DNA of 64,000 nt from Pseudomonadota bacterium (GTDB lineage Bacteria; Pseudomonadota; Gammaproteobacteria; Burkholderiales; Burkholderiaceae_C), in contig JAEWIF010000041.1 in NCBI GenBank assembly GCA_023387335.1, positions 1 to 64,000 of the forward strand. Reading direction: 5' to 3'. The position numbers were made by a program, and so were the translations under genes. Of the stretch, positions 17,399-25,990 are shown piece by piece. The notes below the pieces were generated by a model. It ran no database searches, had not been told where the DNA came from, and worked only from the letters and a program-made list of their open reading frames with translations. Every line of letters begins with the position of its first letter. The first letter of the stretch is position 1.

Positions 17399-17928
17399 AG
17401 CTGTCCCAGCTGGCGCACGTGCTTCGAGCCGCGGCCGAGATATCGGGCGAGAAGACCTTCGTCCTGGTGGGAAGCCAGGCCGTGCTGCTGGCCGTGGAGC
17501 ATCCAGGAGCGGACCTGACCATGTCCGACGAGATCGACATGTATCCGCCGAACGCGCCCGAGAAGGCCGATGCCATCGATGGCAGCATCGGCGCCCTGTC
17601 CCGCTTTCACGACGAGTTCGGCTATCACGCGGACGGCGTCAGCCCGGAGACCGCCGCCATGCCGGCAGGGTGGATGGATCGAGCGGGGCTCCACTATTTC
17701 GGCGACATCACCGCCATCGTGCCGGACATCCACGACCTGGCTGTCTCCAAGTGCGCGGCCATGAGGGACAAGGACGCGGACTTCGTCCGCGCACTTTTCC
17801 GGGAAGGACATTTGAAACTGGATCTGCTGGAGGCGCGGCTGGCCCTGCTGGACGCCCCCAAGTTCACCGTCCCCACGCTCCTGGCGTGGGCTCGCCGCCG
17901 GTCAGTGGAAGCAGGAGCGCCGCGATGA
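17395..17928 (+). CDS. Predicted nucleotidyltransferase (DUF6036-like), possible toxin
   Basis: A 177-residue protein with a minimal nucleotidyltransferase signature: FVLVGSQAVLL (helix-turn with Gly-Ser at 26-27) followed by SDEIDMYP with acidic D45/E46 and D48 as candidate metal ligands. C-terminal segments include DIHDLAVSKCAAMRDKDADF, resembling the K-hxx-R/D region of DUF6036 and AbiEii-like proteins. Proteins of this superfamily include MenT and AbiEii toxins that add nucleotides to tRNA. The gene is coupled to the 105-residue gene before it and overlaps gmhB by four bases. A toxin role is inference. Confidence 0.72.
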   Translation: MKLSQLAHVLRAAAEISGEKTFVLVGSQAVLLAVEHPGADLTMSDEIDMYPPNAPEKADAIDGSIGALSRFHDEFGYHADGVSPETAAMPAGWMDRAGLHYFGDITAIVPDIHDLAVSKCAAMRDKDADFVRALFREGHLKLDLLEARLALLDAPKFTVPTLLAWARRRSVEAGAPR

Positions 17929-18491
17929 AGCTCGTCATCCTCGACCGCGACGGCACCATCAACGCCGACAGCGACGAGTTCATCAAGTCGCCGCAGGAGT
18001 GGGAGCCGCTGCCCGGCGCGCTGGAGGCGATCGCGCGCCTGAACCACGCCGGCTGGCACGTGGCCATCGCGTCCAACCAGTCGGGACTGGGCCGCGGCCT
18101 CTTCGACGTGGCTTCGCTCAACGCCATGCACGCCAAGATGCACAAGCTGCTGGCCGCCCACGGCGGCCGGGTGGACGCCATCTTCTACTGCCCGCACACG
18201 CCGGAGGACGGCTGCAATTGCCGCAAGCCGCTGCCCGGGCTGTTCGAGCAGATCGCCGATCGGTTCGGCGTGGAGCTCAAGGGAACGCCGGTGGTCGGGG
18301 ACGGCCTGCGCGACCTGCAGGCGGGCGCCGCGGCGGGCTGCGAGCCGCACCTGGTGCTCACCGGCAAGGGCGCGGAGTTCACCGACCGCCCGCTGCCCGA
18401 GACCTTTCCGGCCGGCACGCGCGTGCACCGCGACCTGGCCGCCTTCGCCGACTACCTGGTGACGCGGCCTGCGCCTCGTCCGCAGCCGTAA
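17925..18491 (+). CDS. gmhB: D-glycero-beta-D-manno-heptose-1,7-bisphosphate 7-phosphatase
   Basis: A 188-residue HAD-family phosphatase of the ADP-heptose pathway for lipopolysaccharide inner core. The catalytic motif LDRDGTIN near residue 5 supplies the nucleophile and acid Asp. ASNQSGLGRG is motif II. The zinc-binding loop YCPHTPEDGCNCRKP (about 87-101) is diagnostic of GmhB. VVGDGLRDLQAG is motif IV, with Gly where many relatives have Ser/Asp. It overlaps the preceding nucleotidyltransferase gene by four bases and is followed one base later by plsC. Confidence 0.93.
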   Translation: MKLVILDRDGTINADSDEFIKSPQEWEPLPGALEAIARLNHAGWHVAIASNQSGLGRGLFDVASLNAMHAKMHKLLAAHGGRVDAIFYCPHTPEDGCNCRKPLPGLFEQIADRFGVELKGTPVVGDGLRDLQAGAAAGCEPHLVLTGKGAEFTDRPLPETFPAGTRVHRDLAAFADYLVTRPAPRPQP

Positions 18492-18492
18492 C

Positions 18493-19230
18493 GTGCTGGC
18501 CTTCCTCCGTTCGACCGTCCACATGCTGTGGATGCTGGTCACGGTGATCCCCTGGGGGATCATCATGGTGGTCGCCTCGATCTGGCGACGCGGCATCCCG
18601 ATGTACTGGATGGCCGTCACCTGGCTCACCTGGGCCATCAAGGGCCTGCGGCTGATCTGCGGCGTGGAGTGGCGCGTCACCGGCATGGAGAACCTGCCCG
18701 TGGGGACCACGGCGCCGGCCATCCTGCTGGTCAAGCACCAGTCCACGATGGAAACCTTCCTGATGCCGATCCTGATGCCGCATCCGCTGGCCTACGTGTT
18801 CAAGCGGGAGCTGCTGTACGTGCCGTTCTTCGGCTGGGCGATGGCCCGGCTGGACATGATCCATATCGACCGCAGCCAGCGCGCCCAGGCGTTCAACAAG
18901 GTGGTCGAACAGGGCAAGCGGCTGCTGGCGCAGGGCATCTGGATCATCATGTTCCCCGAGGGCACGCGCATCCCGCGCGGCCAGAAGGGCACCTACAAGA
19001 CGGGCGGCACGCGCCTGGCCGTGGAGACCGGCGCGCCGGTGATCCCGGTGGCCGTGAGTTCGGCCAGGTGCTGGCCGCGCAAGTCGTTCATCAAGCACCC
19101 CGGCGTGGTCGACGTCTCGATCGGCAAGCCGATCCCGAGCCAGGGCCGCAAGCCCGAGGAACTGATGCGCGAAGTGGAAGCCTGGATCGAGGGCGAGATG
19201 CGTCGCCTCGACCCCGAGGCGTACAAGTAA
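18493..19230 (+). CDS. plsC: 1-acyl-sn-glycerol-3-phosphate acyltransferase
   Basis: A 245-residue inner-membrane acyltransferase that makes phosphatidic acid from lysophosphatidic acid. One N-terminal hydrophobic segment (about 9-30) anchors it. Family blocks are visible: HQSTMET (HX4E form of HX4D, catalytic His), the KRELLYVPFFGWAMA segment, FPEGTRIPRG, and PVIPVAV. The start is GTG at 18493, one base after the gmhB stop. The gmhB-plsC order is common in Burkholderiales. Confidence 0.92.
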   Translation: MLAFLRSTVHMLWMLVTVIPWGIIMVVASIWRRGIPMYWMAVTWLTWAIKGLRLICGVEWRVTGMENLPVGTTAPAILLVKHQSTMETFLMPILMPHPLAYVFKRELLYVPFFGWAMARLDMIHIDRSQRAQAFNKVVEQGKRLLAQGIWIIMFPEGTRIPRGQKGTYKTGGTRLAVETGAPVIPVAVSSARCWPRKSFIKHPGVVDVSIGKPIPSQGRKPEELMREVEAWIEGEMRRLDPEAYK

Positions 19231-19282
19231 CAGTCGTCCGGGCGGCGCGGTTGCAGCACACGCGCTGCCTATACTTGCCGCC

Positions 19283-20191
19283 GTGCTGAAGCTCATCCAG
19301 CTCACGCTCGACCTGTTCGATCCCGCGCCGCCCACGGCGGCTCCCGCACCCGCTCCGACGCCTCCCGCGCCAGAACCGCGACCGCCCGTGGCGGCGGCGA
19401 CGGCGGAGCCGCTGGATTCGGTGCTGGCGCCCGCCACCTTCCACCATCCGCGCGCGAACCGGCAGGCGACCCTGGGCCACACCTTCGTCGGCTACGAACT
19501 GCGCCGCATCAAGCGTCGCAACATCGGCTTCATGGTCAGCTCCGAGGGACTGACCGTGAGCGCGCCGCGCTGGGTGCCGCTGAACGAGGTCGATTCCGCG
19601 GTGCAGAGCAAGTCGGCCTGGATCCTCTCCAAGCTGGAAGCCGCCCGCGAGCGCCGCGACCGCATCGAAGCGGCTCGCATCGAATGGCGCGAGGGCGCGG
19701 CGTTCCCTTTCCTCGGCGAGGAGGTGATCGTGGTGCTGGACCCGCGCCGAGGTGCCGGCGCCGCGCTGAACACCGCAGGCGAGGCGCTGCCCGGCGTGCC
19801 GCGCCTGACGCTGCACGTCGGTCTTCCGCACCACGCCACCAGCGAGCAGATCCGCGACGCCGTGCAGGCCTGGCTGATGCGCGAGGCCAAGCGCTTGTTC
19901 ACCGAGCGCCTGGACCACTTCGCGCCGCTGCTCTCGGTGCAGTGGAAGAAGCTCGCGCTCAGCAACGCCGGCACGCGCTGGGGCACGGCGCATTCGGACG
20001 GCACCATCCGCCTGAACTGGCGGCTGATCCACTTCCGGATGCCGGTCATCGACTATGTGGTCGCGCACGAGCTGTCGCACCTGCGCGTGATGGACCACAG
20101 CCCGCGCTTCTGGGACACGGTCGCGACGGTCGTTCCCGACTACGCCGACCTGCGCGGCCAGCTGCGCGACGAGGCGCTGCCGCCCTGGTGA
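19283..20191 (+). CDS. YgjP/SprT-like zinc metallopeptidase domain protein (DUF45)
   Basis: A 302-residue protein. After a Pro/Ala-rich N-terminal stretch (about 14-45) comes a domain of the M48-related YgjP family: zinc motif VVAHELSHLRVMDHSPRFW near 255-273, with HELSH giving two His ligands and the later His a possible third. TRWGTAHSDGTIRLNWRLI just before is also typical. The start is GTG at 19283. No signal peptide is present. Function in the family is poorly known. It ends the glyQ-plsC co-directional run; the next gene is convergent. Confidence 0.87.
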   Translation: MLKLIQLTLDLFDPAPPTAAPAPAPTPPAPEPRPPVAAATAEPLDSVLAPATFHHPRANRQATLGHTFVGYELRRIKRRNIGFMVSSEGLTVSAPRWVPLNEVDSAVQSKSAWILSKLEAARERRDRIEAARIEWREGAAFPFLGEEVIVVLDPRRGAGAALNTAGEALPGVPRLTLHVGLPHHATSEQIRDAVQAWLMREAKRLFTERLDHFAPLLSVQWKKLALSNAGTRWGTAHSDGTIRLNWRLIHFRMPVIDYVVAHELSHLRVMDHSPRFWDTVATVVPDYADLRGQLRDEALPPW

Positions 20192-20207
20192 GTCCGCGCG
20201 CCGGCGC

Positions 20208-21281
20208 CTAGCCCGCGAGCGCGAAGCGCCAGACGCCCTGCCGATCCTTCTCGCGCCGCAGCTGGCCCGCGTGCCACAGCGCGTGCAGGTGCGCCACCGA
20301 CTCGCCCATCGCGAACGTGGTCTGGTGCAGGTCGAGCTTGCGCTTGAACAGCACCGGCAGCATGTCCGCCGCCGACGACGGCTGCTTTCCGCAGGCCTGC
20401 AGCACGTCGGCCAGGCGCTCGCGGTGGTGGTCGTGCAGCTGCTGGATGCGCTCGTGCAGCCCGGTGAACGGCTTGCCGTGCGAAGGCAGCACCAGCGTGT
20501 CCGCCGGCAGCCGGCGGAACTTGTCGATCGAGGCGAGGAAGAGGCGCAGCGGGTCCGATTCCGGCTCGATGTCGAACACGCTGATGTTGGTGGAGATGCG
20601 CGGCAGCATCATGTCGCCGCTGATCAGGAGCTTGAGCTCGGCGCAGAACAGCGAGATGTGTTCCGGCGCGTGGCCGTGGCCGCTGATGCACTCCCAGTCG
20701 CGGCCGCCGATGCGCACCAGGTCGCCGTCCTGCAGGCGGCGAAAGCTCGGCGGCACCGCCGGCACCAGCGTCGGGAAGTAGCTGGCGCGGGCGCGGATCT
20801 TCTCCATCGACTCCGGATCGGCCAGGCCGTGCGAGGCGAAGAAACTCGCGGCGGCTTCACCGCCGAACCCGGTGGTGCTCTGCGAAGCGACACGCGCCGC
20901 GTTGTAGTCGGTGGCGCTGATCCACAGGCGGCAGGTGTGCTCCGGCGTCGACCAGCGCTCGCACAGCCAGTGGGCCAGGCCGATGTGGTCCGGATGCATG
21001 TGCGTCACGATCACCCGCAGGATCGGCAGGCCCTCCAGCGAGGAGGCGAACACCTGCTCCCACTGCGCCTTGGCCTCGTCGCGCGTGACGCAGCAGTCCA
21101 CCACCGACCAGCCCTGGCGGCCGTCCAGCTCATCGCGCAGCAGCCACAGGTTGATGTGGTCCAGCGCGAACGGCAGGTCCATGCGCACCCAGCGCACGCC
21201 CGGGGCGATCTCCAGCGTGGTGCCGGGCGTGGGCAGCGTGTCGCCCAGCGGGTAGTTCAACTGTGCTTCCTGGGGGTTCAT
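20208..21281 (-). CDS. MBL-fold metallo-hydrolase
   Basis: A 357-residue metallo-beta-lactamase-fold protein. The metal motif THMHPDHIGLAHWL near residue 91 is the HxHxDH signature. Further His ligands likely lie in SGHGHAPEHISLF (near 200) and LPSHGKPFTGLHER (near 270). A C-terminal winged-helix-like region (SVAHLHALWHAGQLRRE) is common in the LACTB2-like group. It is divergent from the LiuR-type regulator with a LiuR-like site in the shared region, so it may belong to the same acyl-CoA regulon, perhaps as a thioester hydrolase (inference). Confidence 0.87.
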   Translation of the reverse strand: MNPQEAQLNYPLGDTLPTPGTTLEIAPGVRWVRMDLPFALDHINLWLLRDELDGRQGWSVVDCCVTRDEAKAQWEQVFASSLEGLPILRVIVTHMHPDHIGLAHWLCERWSTPEHTCRLWISATDYNAARVASQSTTGFGGEAAASFFASHGLADPESMEKIRARASYFPTLVPAVPPSFRRLQDGDLVRIGGRDWECISGHGHAPEHISLFCAELKLLISGDMMLPRISTNISVFDIEPESDPLRLFLASIDKFRRLPADTLVLPSHGKPFTGLHERIQQLHDHHRERLADVLQACGKQPSSAADMLPVLFKRKLDLHQTTFAMGESVAHLHALWHAGQLRREKDRQGVWRFALAG

Positions 21282-21303
21282 GCGAAGGGAGTGGTGCGGT
21301 GAA

Positions 21304-21332
21304 TTGACGTTGACGTAAACGTCAGATGTAAT
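21304..21332 (+). promoter_or_regulatory. Upstream LiuR-type operator and possible promoter of the regulator gene
   Basis: Bases 21304-21325 form an imperfect copy (TTGACGTTGACG..ACGTCAG) of the perfect palindrome found at 21811. It contains a candidate -35 TTGACG at 21304 and, 17 bases on, a candidate -10 TGTAAT at 21327. It sits between the divergent metallo-hydrolase and MerR-type genes, so it could serve both and allow autoregulation. Confidence 0.65.
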
Positions 21333-21389
21333 CCGCCCATTCTAGGCAAGGGCGCGCATCGGCGCCCGCGACGCGCCCGAAGACACACC

Positions 21390-21812
21390 ATGGCCACCAC
21401 CTACACGATCAGCGACCTGGCGCGCGAATTCGATCTCACCACGCGCGCGATGCGCTTCTACGAGGACATGGGGCTGCTGCAACCCGAGCGGTCCGGCCCC
21501 GGCGGCCGCAACCGCGTCTACAGCGCGCGCGACCGCACGCGGCTGAAGCTCACGCTGCGCGCCAAGCGGCTGGGGCTGTCGCTGTCGGAGGCCAAGGAGA
21601 TCATCGACATGTACGACAGCCCGCGGGACACCGGCCCGCAGCTGAAGAAGTTCCTGGCCATCCTCGCGCAGCACCGCAAGCAGCTGGAAGAGCAGATGGC
21701 CGACCTGCAGTCCAACCTGGACGAGGTGAAGGTGCACGAGCGCGAGGCCAAGTCCCTGCTGTCGCGCCTGGAAAAGGAAAGCAAGGAGCCCAGCCGCGCC
21801 CGGCAGGCATAA
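21390..21812 (+). CDS. liuR: MerR family regulator, LiuR-like (leucine/isovalerate catabolism)
   Basis: A 140-residue MerR-family protein: N-terminal winged helix (YTISDLAREFDLTTRAMRFY, with the typical RFYE and RVYSARDRTRLKL wing) and a C-terminal coiled coil (about 85-130). No Cys metal-binding loop is present, so a small organic or CoA ligand fits. Its operator palindrome type (TTGACGTTTACGTAAACG...) occurs on both sides of the gene. The flanking isovaleryl-CoA dehydrogenase and thioesterase fit the known LiuR regulon of beta- and gammaproteobacteria. Confidence 0.87.
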   Translation: MATTYTISDLAREFDLTTRAMRFYEDMGLLQPERSGPGGRNRVYSARDRTRLKLTLRAKRLGLSLSEAKEIIDMYDSPRDTGPQLKKFLAILAQHRKQLEEQMADLQSNLDEVKVHEREAKSLLSRLEKESKEPSRARQA

Positions 21813-21836
21813 TTGACGTTTACGTAAACGTCAATT
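21811..21836. promoter_or_regulatory. LiuR operator, 26-bp perfect palindrome
   Basis: A perfect 26-bp palindrome, half-site AATTGACGTTTAC with its exact inverse, overlaps the last two bases of the regulator's stop codon and ends six bases before the thioesterase start. It is the strong copy of the site at 21304. Its place implies separate control of the downstream acyl-CoA cluster from within the regulator's 3' end. Confidence 0.85.
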
Positions 21837-21842
21837 GCGACC

Positions 21843-22301
21843 ATGCCCGCCGACTTCCAGCCTGCCGACCCCGAGTTCGAGGCGCGAGTGCGCGCCAGCT
21901 TCGCCCGCCAGGCCGCGATGGCCACCATCGGCGCCTCGATGGTGCGGGCCAGCCCGGGCGAGGTCGTGATCGAGCTGCCGTACGCCGCGCACCTGACCCA
22001 GCAGCACGGCTTCCTGCACGGCGGCATCGTCGGCACCGCGCTCGACTCGGCCTGCGGCTACGCCGGCTCGACGCTGATGCCCGCCGAAGTCGGCGTCCTG
22101 TCCATCGAGTACAAGATCAATTTCGTCGCGCCCGCCAAGGGCCAGACCTTCCGGATGGTCGGCACCGTGGTCAAGCCGGGCCGCACCATCACCGTCGTCG
22201 AAGGCCGCGCCTTCGCCATCGACGAAGGGCGCGAAAAGCTCGTCGCCACGATGAGCACCACGCTCATGGCCGTCGCCGGCCGCGACGACGTCAAACACTG
22301 A
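21843..22301 (+). CDS. PaaI-type hotdog thioesterase
   Basis: A 152-residue single hotdog-fold acyl-CoA thioesterase. The family segment QQHGFLHGGIVGTALDSAC (about 57-76) carries the conserved HGG. A second segment SIEYKINFVAPAKGQTFRM is also typical. It starts only six bases after the LiuR palindrome and no Shine-Dalgarno sequence is evident, so initiation may depend on a very short leader. It precedes liuA by 11 bases in one operon. It probably releases free CoA from short or branched acyl-CoAs. Confidence 0.88.
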   Translation: MPADFQPADPEFEARVRASFARQAAMATIGASMVRASPGEVVIELPYAAHLTQQHGFLHGGIVGTALDSACGYAGSTLMPAEVGVLSIEYKINFVAPAKGQTFRMVGTVVKPGRTITVVEGRAFAIDEGREKLVATMSTTLMAVAGRDDVKH

Positions 22302-22312
22302 AGGAGACTTCC

Positions 22313-23491
22313 ATGAACCTGCCGGGCCTGAACTTCCAGCTGGGCGAAGACATCGACGCGCTGCGCGAGGCCGTGCGCGCCTTCGCCGATGCCGAGATCG
22401 CGCCGCGCGCCGCCGAGATCGACCGCAGCGACCAGTTCCCGATGGACCTGTGGCGCAAGTTCGGCGAGCTCGGCGTGCTGGGCATCACCGTCCCCGAGGA
22501 GTACGGCGGCGCCAACATGGGCTACCTGGCGCACATGGTGGCGATGGAGGAGATCTCGCGCGCGTCCGCCTCGGTGGGCCTGTCGTACGGCGCGCACAGC
22601 AACCTGTGCGTCAACCAGATCAAGCGCAACGGCAGCGAGGCGCAGAGGAAGAAGTACCTGCCCAGGCTGGTCTCCGGCGAGCACGTAGGCGCGCTGGCGA
22701 TGAGCGAGGCCGGTGCCGGCAGCGACGTCATCTCGATGAAGCTCAAGGCCGAGGACAAGGGCGGCTACTACGTCCTGAACGGCAGCAAGTTCTGGATCAC
22801 CAACGGCCCCGATGCCGACACGCTCGTGGTCTACGCCAAGACCGAGCCCGAGCTCGGCGCGCGCGGCGTCACCGCCTTCCTGATCGAGAAGGGCATGAAG
22901 GGCTTCTCCATCGCGCAGAAGCTCGACAAGCTGGGCATGCGCGGCAGCCACACCGGCGAGCTGGTGTTCCAGGACGTGGAGGTGCCGGCCGAGAACATCC
23001 TCGGCGCGGTCAACGGCGGCGCCAAGGTGCTGATGTCGGGCCTGGACTACGAGCGCGCCGTGCTCGCCGCGGGCCCCATCGGCATCATGCAGTCGGTGCT
23101 CGACAACGTGGTGCCCTACACCCACGACCGCAAGCAATTCGGCCAGAGCATCGGCGAGTTCCAGCTCATCCAGGGCAAGGTGGCCGACATGTACACCGTG
23201 CTGCAGGCCGGCCGCGCGTTCTGCTACACGGTGGGCAAGAACCTAGACATGCTCGGCAGCGAGCACGTGCGCCAGGTGCGCAAGGACTGCGCCTCCGTCA
23301 TCCTCTGGTGCGCCGAGAAGGCCACCTGGATGGCCGGCGAGGGCATCCAGATCTTCGGCGGCAACGGCTACATCAACGAGTACCCGCTCGGCCGCCTGTG
23401 GCGCGATGCCAAGCTCTACGAGATCGGCGCGGGCACGAGCGAGATCCGCCGCATGCTCATCGGGCGCGAGCTCTTCGCCGAAACGATGTAG
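22313..23491 (+). CDS. liuA: Isovaleryl-CoA dehydrogenase
   Basis: A 392-residue acyl-CoA dehydrogenase. The internal Glu of the isovaleryl-type enzymes is visible in SGLDYERAVLAAGPIGIMQ, where the catalytic base sits on helix G rather than in the C-terminal YEG position. The C-terminus reads IGAGTSEIRRMLIGREL, with Ala/Gly where other classes have Glu. FAD-contact segments AMSEAGAGSD and FWITNGPDADTLVVYAKT are present. A strong ribosome site AAGGAGACTTCC precedes the ATG. It catalyses isovaleryl-CoA to 3-methylcrotonyl-CoA in leucine breakdown; the methylcrotonyl-CoA carboxylase genes are not in this window. Confidence 0.92.
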   Translation: MNLPGLNFQLGEDIDALREAVRAFADAEIAPRAAEIDRSDQFPMDLWRKFGELGVLGITVPEEYGGANMGYLAHMVAMEEISRASASVGLSYGAHSNLCVNQIKRNGSEAQRKKYLPRLVSGEHVGALAMSEAGAGSDVISMKLKAEDKGGYYVLNGSKFWITNGPDADTLVVYAKTEPELGARGVTAFLIEKGMKGFSIAQKLDKLGMRGSHTGELVFQDVEVPAENILGAVNGGAKVLMSGLDYERAVLAAGPIGIMQSVLDNVVPYTHDRKQFGQSIGEFQLIQGKVADMYTVLQAGRAFCYTVGKNLDMLGSEHVRQVRKDCASVILWCAEKATWMAGEGIQIFGGNGYINEYPLGRLWRDAKLYEIGAGTSEIRRMLIGRELFAETM

Positions 23492-23511
23492 CCCCTGAGA
23501 CAATCTCGTCC

Positions 23512-24165
23512 ATGGCCGACATCCACGATCTCTTCGCTCACAACCGGGCCTGGGCCGCGCAGATGGAGCGCGACCGGCCGGGCTTCTTCACCTCGCTCAC
23601 CAAGCAGCAGAAGCCCAAGTTCATGTGGATCGGCTGCAGCGACAGCCGCGTGCCCGCCAACCAGATCACCGGGCTCGATCCAGGCGAGGTGTTCGTGCAC
23701 CGCAACGTGGCCAACGTGGTGGTGCACTCGGACCTGAACGCGCTGTCGGCCATCCAGTTCGCGGTCGACATGCTCAAGGTCCAGCACATCATGGTGGTCG
23801 GCCACTACGGCTGCGGCGGCGTGCTCGCCGCGCTGAACGACACCCGCGTGGGCCTGGCCGACAACTGGATCCGCCACATCCAGGACGTGCGCGACCGGCA
23901 CCGCGGCATCCTCGACAACATCGCGCCCGAAAAGCGCGGCGACACGCTCGTGGACCTGAACGTCATCGAGCAGGTGGTCAACCTGTGCGTCAGCACCGTG
24001 ATGACCGACGCCTGGGCCAAGGGCCAGAAGGTGACGATCCACGGCTGGGCGTTCGGCGTGCACGACGGCCTGCTGCAGGACCTCCACATGTCGGTGTCCA
24101 GCACCGATTCCATCGAGCCGCTCTACCGCGCCGCGATCGAGGGAGTGGTCGCCGCCCGCCGGTAA
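23512..24165 (+). CDS. can: Beta-class carbonic anhydrase
   Basis: A 217-residue carbonic anhydrase. The zinc site is clear: C42-S-D44-S-R46 and H98-Y-G-C101-GG. Length and the segment VFVHRNVANVVVHSDLNALS match the Can group. It lies inside the acyl-CoA cluster, 20 bases after liuA and 22 before aceK. Supplying bicarbonate for acyl-CoA carboxylases of leucine or propionyl-CoA catabolism is a reasonable link (inference). Confidence 0.95.
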   Translation: MADIHDLFAHNRAWAAQMERDRPGFFTSLTKQQKPKFMWIGCSDSRVPANQITGLDPGEVFVHRNVANVVVHSDLNALSAIQFAVDMLKVQHIMVVGHYGCGGVLAALNDTRVGLADNWIRHIQDVRDRHRGILDNIAPEKRGDTLVDLNVIEQVVNLCVSTVMTDAWAKGQKVTIHGWAFGVHDGLLQDLHMSVSSTDSIEPLYRAAIEGVVAARR

Positions 24166-24187
24166 CCGCGGGAAGCGAAAGGCCGGC

Positions 24188-25990
24188 ATGTTCCCGCAGC
24201 GCCTGGACTCCCCGCTGGCCTACGACATCGCCCAGGCCATGCTGGATGGCTTCAACCGGCACTACCGGTTGTTCCGGCTGGAGTCGCAGCGCGCCAAGCA
24301 CCGCTTCGAGACGGCCGACTGGCACGGCCAGCAGCGCGCGCAGCGCGAGCGCATCGAGTTCTACGACCTGCGCGTCAAGGAAGCGGTGCAGCGGCTGGAG
24401 CAGGAATTCAAGGCCGGCGAGCAGCCGATGGAGGTGTGGCAGCAGGTCAAGCTGCACTACATCGGCCTGCTGATCGACCACCACCAGCCGGAGTGCGCCG
24501 AGACCTTCTTCAACTCGGTCACGACGAAGATCCTGCACCGCACGTACTTCCACAACGACTTCATCTTCGTGCGGCCGGCGGTCTCCACCGAGTACATCGA
24601 GAACCACGAGCCGGCCGCGATGCCGACGTACCGCGCGTACTACCCGACGCGCGAGACGCTGCACGAGAACTTCGTGCGCATCGTCACCAACTTCCGACTG
24701 CAGCGCCCGTTCGAGGACCTGGAGCGCGACGCCGGCCAGGTGCTGGCCGCGATGGGCACGCGCCTCGCGCACGTGAAGCTGCGCGCCAACTTCCAGATCC
24801 AGGTGCTGTCGTCCCTGTTCTTCCGCAACAAGGGCGCGTACGTGGTGGGCAAGCTGATCAACGGCTTCAACGAGGTTCCGTTCGCGCTGCCGATCCTGCA
24901 CAACGCCCGGGGCGACCTGGTCATCGACGCCTGCCTGTTCGGCGAGGACGACCTGCAGATGCTGTTCTCGTTCGCGCGCGCCTACTTCATGGTGGACATG
25001 GAGATCCCGGCGGCCTACGTGCAGTTCCTGCGCACGCTGATGCCGCGCAAGCCGCGCGGCGAGATCTACAGCGCGCTCGGCCTGGCCAAGCAGGGCAAGA
25101 CGCTGTTCTACCGCGACTTCCTCTACCACCTGCAGCATTCGAGCGACCGCTTCCGCATCGCGCCCGGCATCAAGGGCATGGTGATGCTGGTGTTCGACCT
25201 CCCTTCGTTCCCCTACGTCTTCAAGGTCATCAAGGACTACTACCCGCCGCAGAAGGACACCACGCGCGAGCAGATCAAGGGCAAGTACCTCCTGGTCAAG
25301 CAGCACGACCGCGTGGGCCGCATGGCCGACACGCTGGAGTACAGCCAGGTGGCTTTCGCGCGCGACCGCTTCGAGGAAGGCCTGCTAGACGAGATCCGCA
25401 AGTTCGCGCCCAGCCAGCTGGAGGTGAGCGACCGCGACGGCGACGGCCACGAGGAGGTGATCATCAGGCACCTCTACATCGAGCGCCGCATGATCCCGCT
25501 GAACATCTACCTGCAGGAGGCGTTCGACTCGGGCGCGGCCGACCAGGTGGAGCGCGCGGTGGTCGAGTACGGCAACGCCATCAAGGACCTCGTGGCCGCC
25601 AACATCTTCCCCGGCGACATGCTGTGGAAGAACTTCGGCGTCACGCGCAACGGCAAGGTGGTCTTCTACGACTACGACGAGATCGAGTACCTCACCGAGT
25701 GCAACTTCCGCAAGGTGCCGGCGGCGCGCACGCCGGAGGACGAGATGTCGGGCGAGGTCTGGTACTCGGTCGGACCCAAGGACGTGTTCCCCGAGACGTT
25801 CGGGCCCTTCCTGCTGGGCAACCCCGCGGTCCGCGAGGTGTTCCTGGCCCACCACGGCGACCTGCTCGACGCGGAGTTCTGGCAGGGCCACAAGGCGCGC
25901 ATCCAGGCCGGCCACGTGCACGACGTCTTCCCGTACGAGCACGACAAGCGCTTCGAGCACCGGCACGCCGTCGCGGGGACCCACGCATGA
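24188..25990 (+). CDS. aceK: Isocitrate dehydrogenase kinase/phosphatase
   Basis: A 600-residue bifunctional enzyme that switches isocitrate dehydrogenase off and on, directing carbon between the Krebs cycle and the glyoxylate shunt. The ATP-loop region RIAPGIKGMVMLVFDLPSFP is near residue 320. The kinase catalytic region FPGDMLWKNFGVTRNGKVVF with the DYDEIEYL metal-binding Asp is near 475-495. Length is as in other AceK proteins. It is not beside aceA/aceB as in enterics but in an acetyl-CoA-producing catabolic operon, where control of acetyl-CoA use makes sense. Its stop overlaps the next start (ATGA). Confidence 0.96.
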   Translation: MFPQRLDSPLAYDIAQAMLDGFNRHYRLFRLESQRAKHRFETADWHGQQRAQRERIEFYDLRVKEAVQRLEQEFKAGEQPMEVWQQVKLHYIGLLIDHHQPECAETFFNSVTTKILHRTYFHNDFIFVRPAVSTEYIENHEPAAMPTYRAYYPTRETLHENFVRIVTNFRLQRPFEDLERDAGQVLAAMGTRLAHVKLRANFQIQVLSSLFFRNKGAYVVGKLINGFNEVPFALPILHNARGDLVIDACLFGEDDLQMLFSFARAYFMVDMEIPAAYVQFLRTLMPRKPRGEIYSALGLAKQGKTLFYRDFLYHLQHSSDRFRIAPGIKGMVMLVFDLPSFPYVFKVIKDYYPPQKDTTREQIKGKYLLVKQHDRVGRMADTLEYSQVAFARDRFEEGLLDEIRKFAPSQLEVSDRDGDGHEEVIIRHLYIERRMIPLNIYLQEAFDSGAADQVERAVVEYGNAIKDLVAANIFPGDMLWKNFGVTRNGKVVFYDYDEIEYLTECNFRKVPAARTPEDEMSGEVWYSVGPKDVFPETFGPFLLGNPAVREVFLAHHGDLLDAEFWQGHKARIQAGHVHDVFPYEHDKRFEHRHAVAGTHA

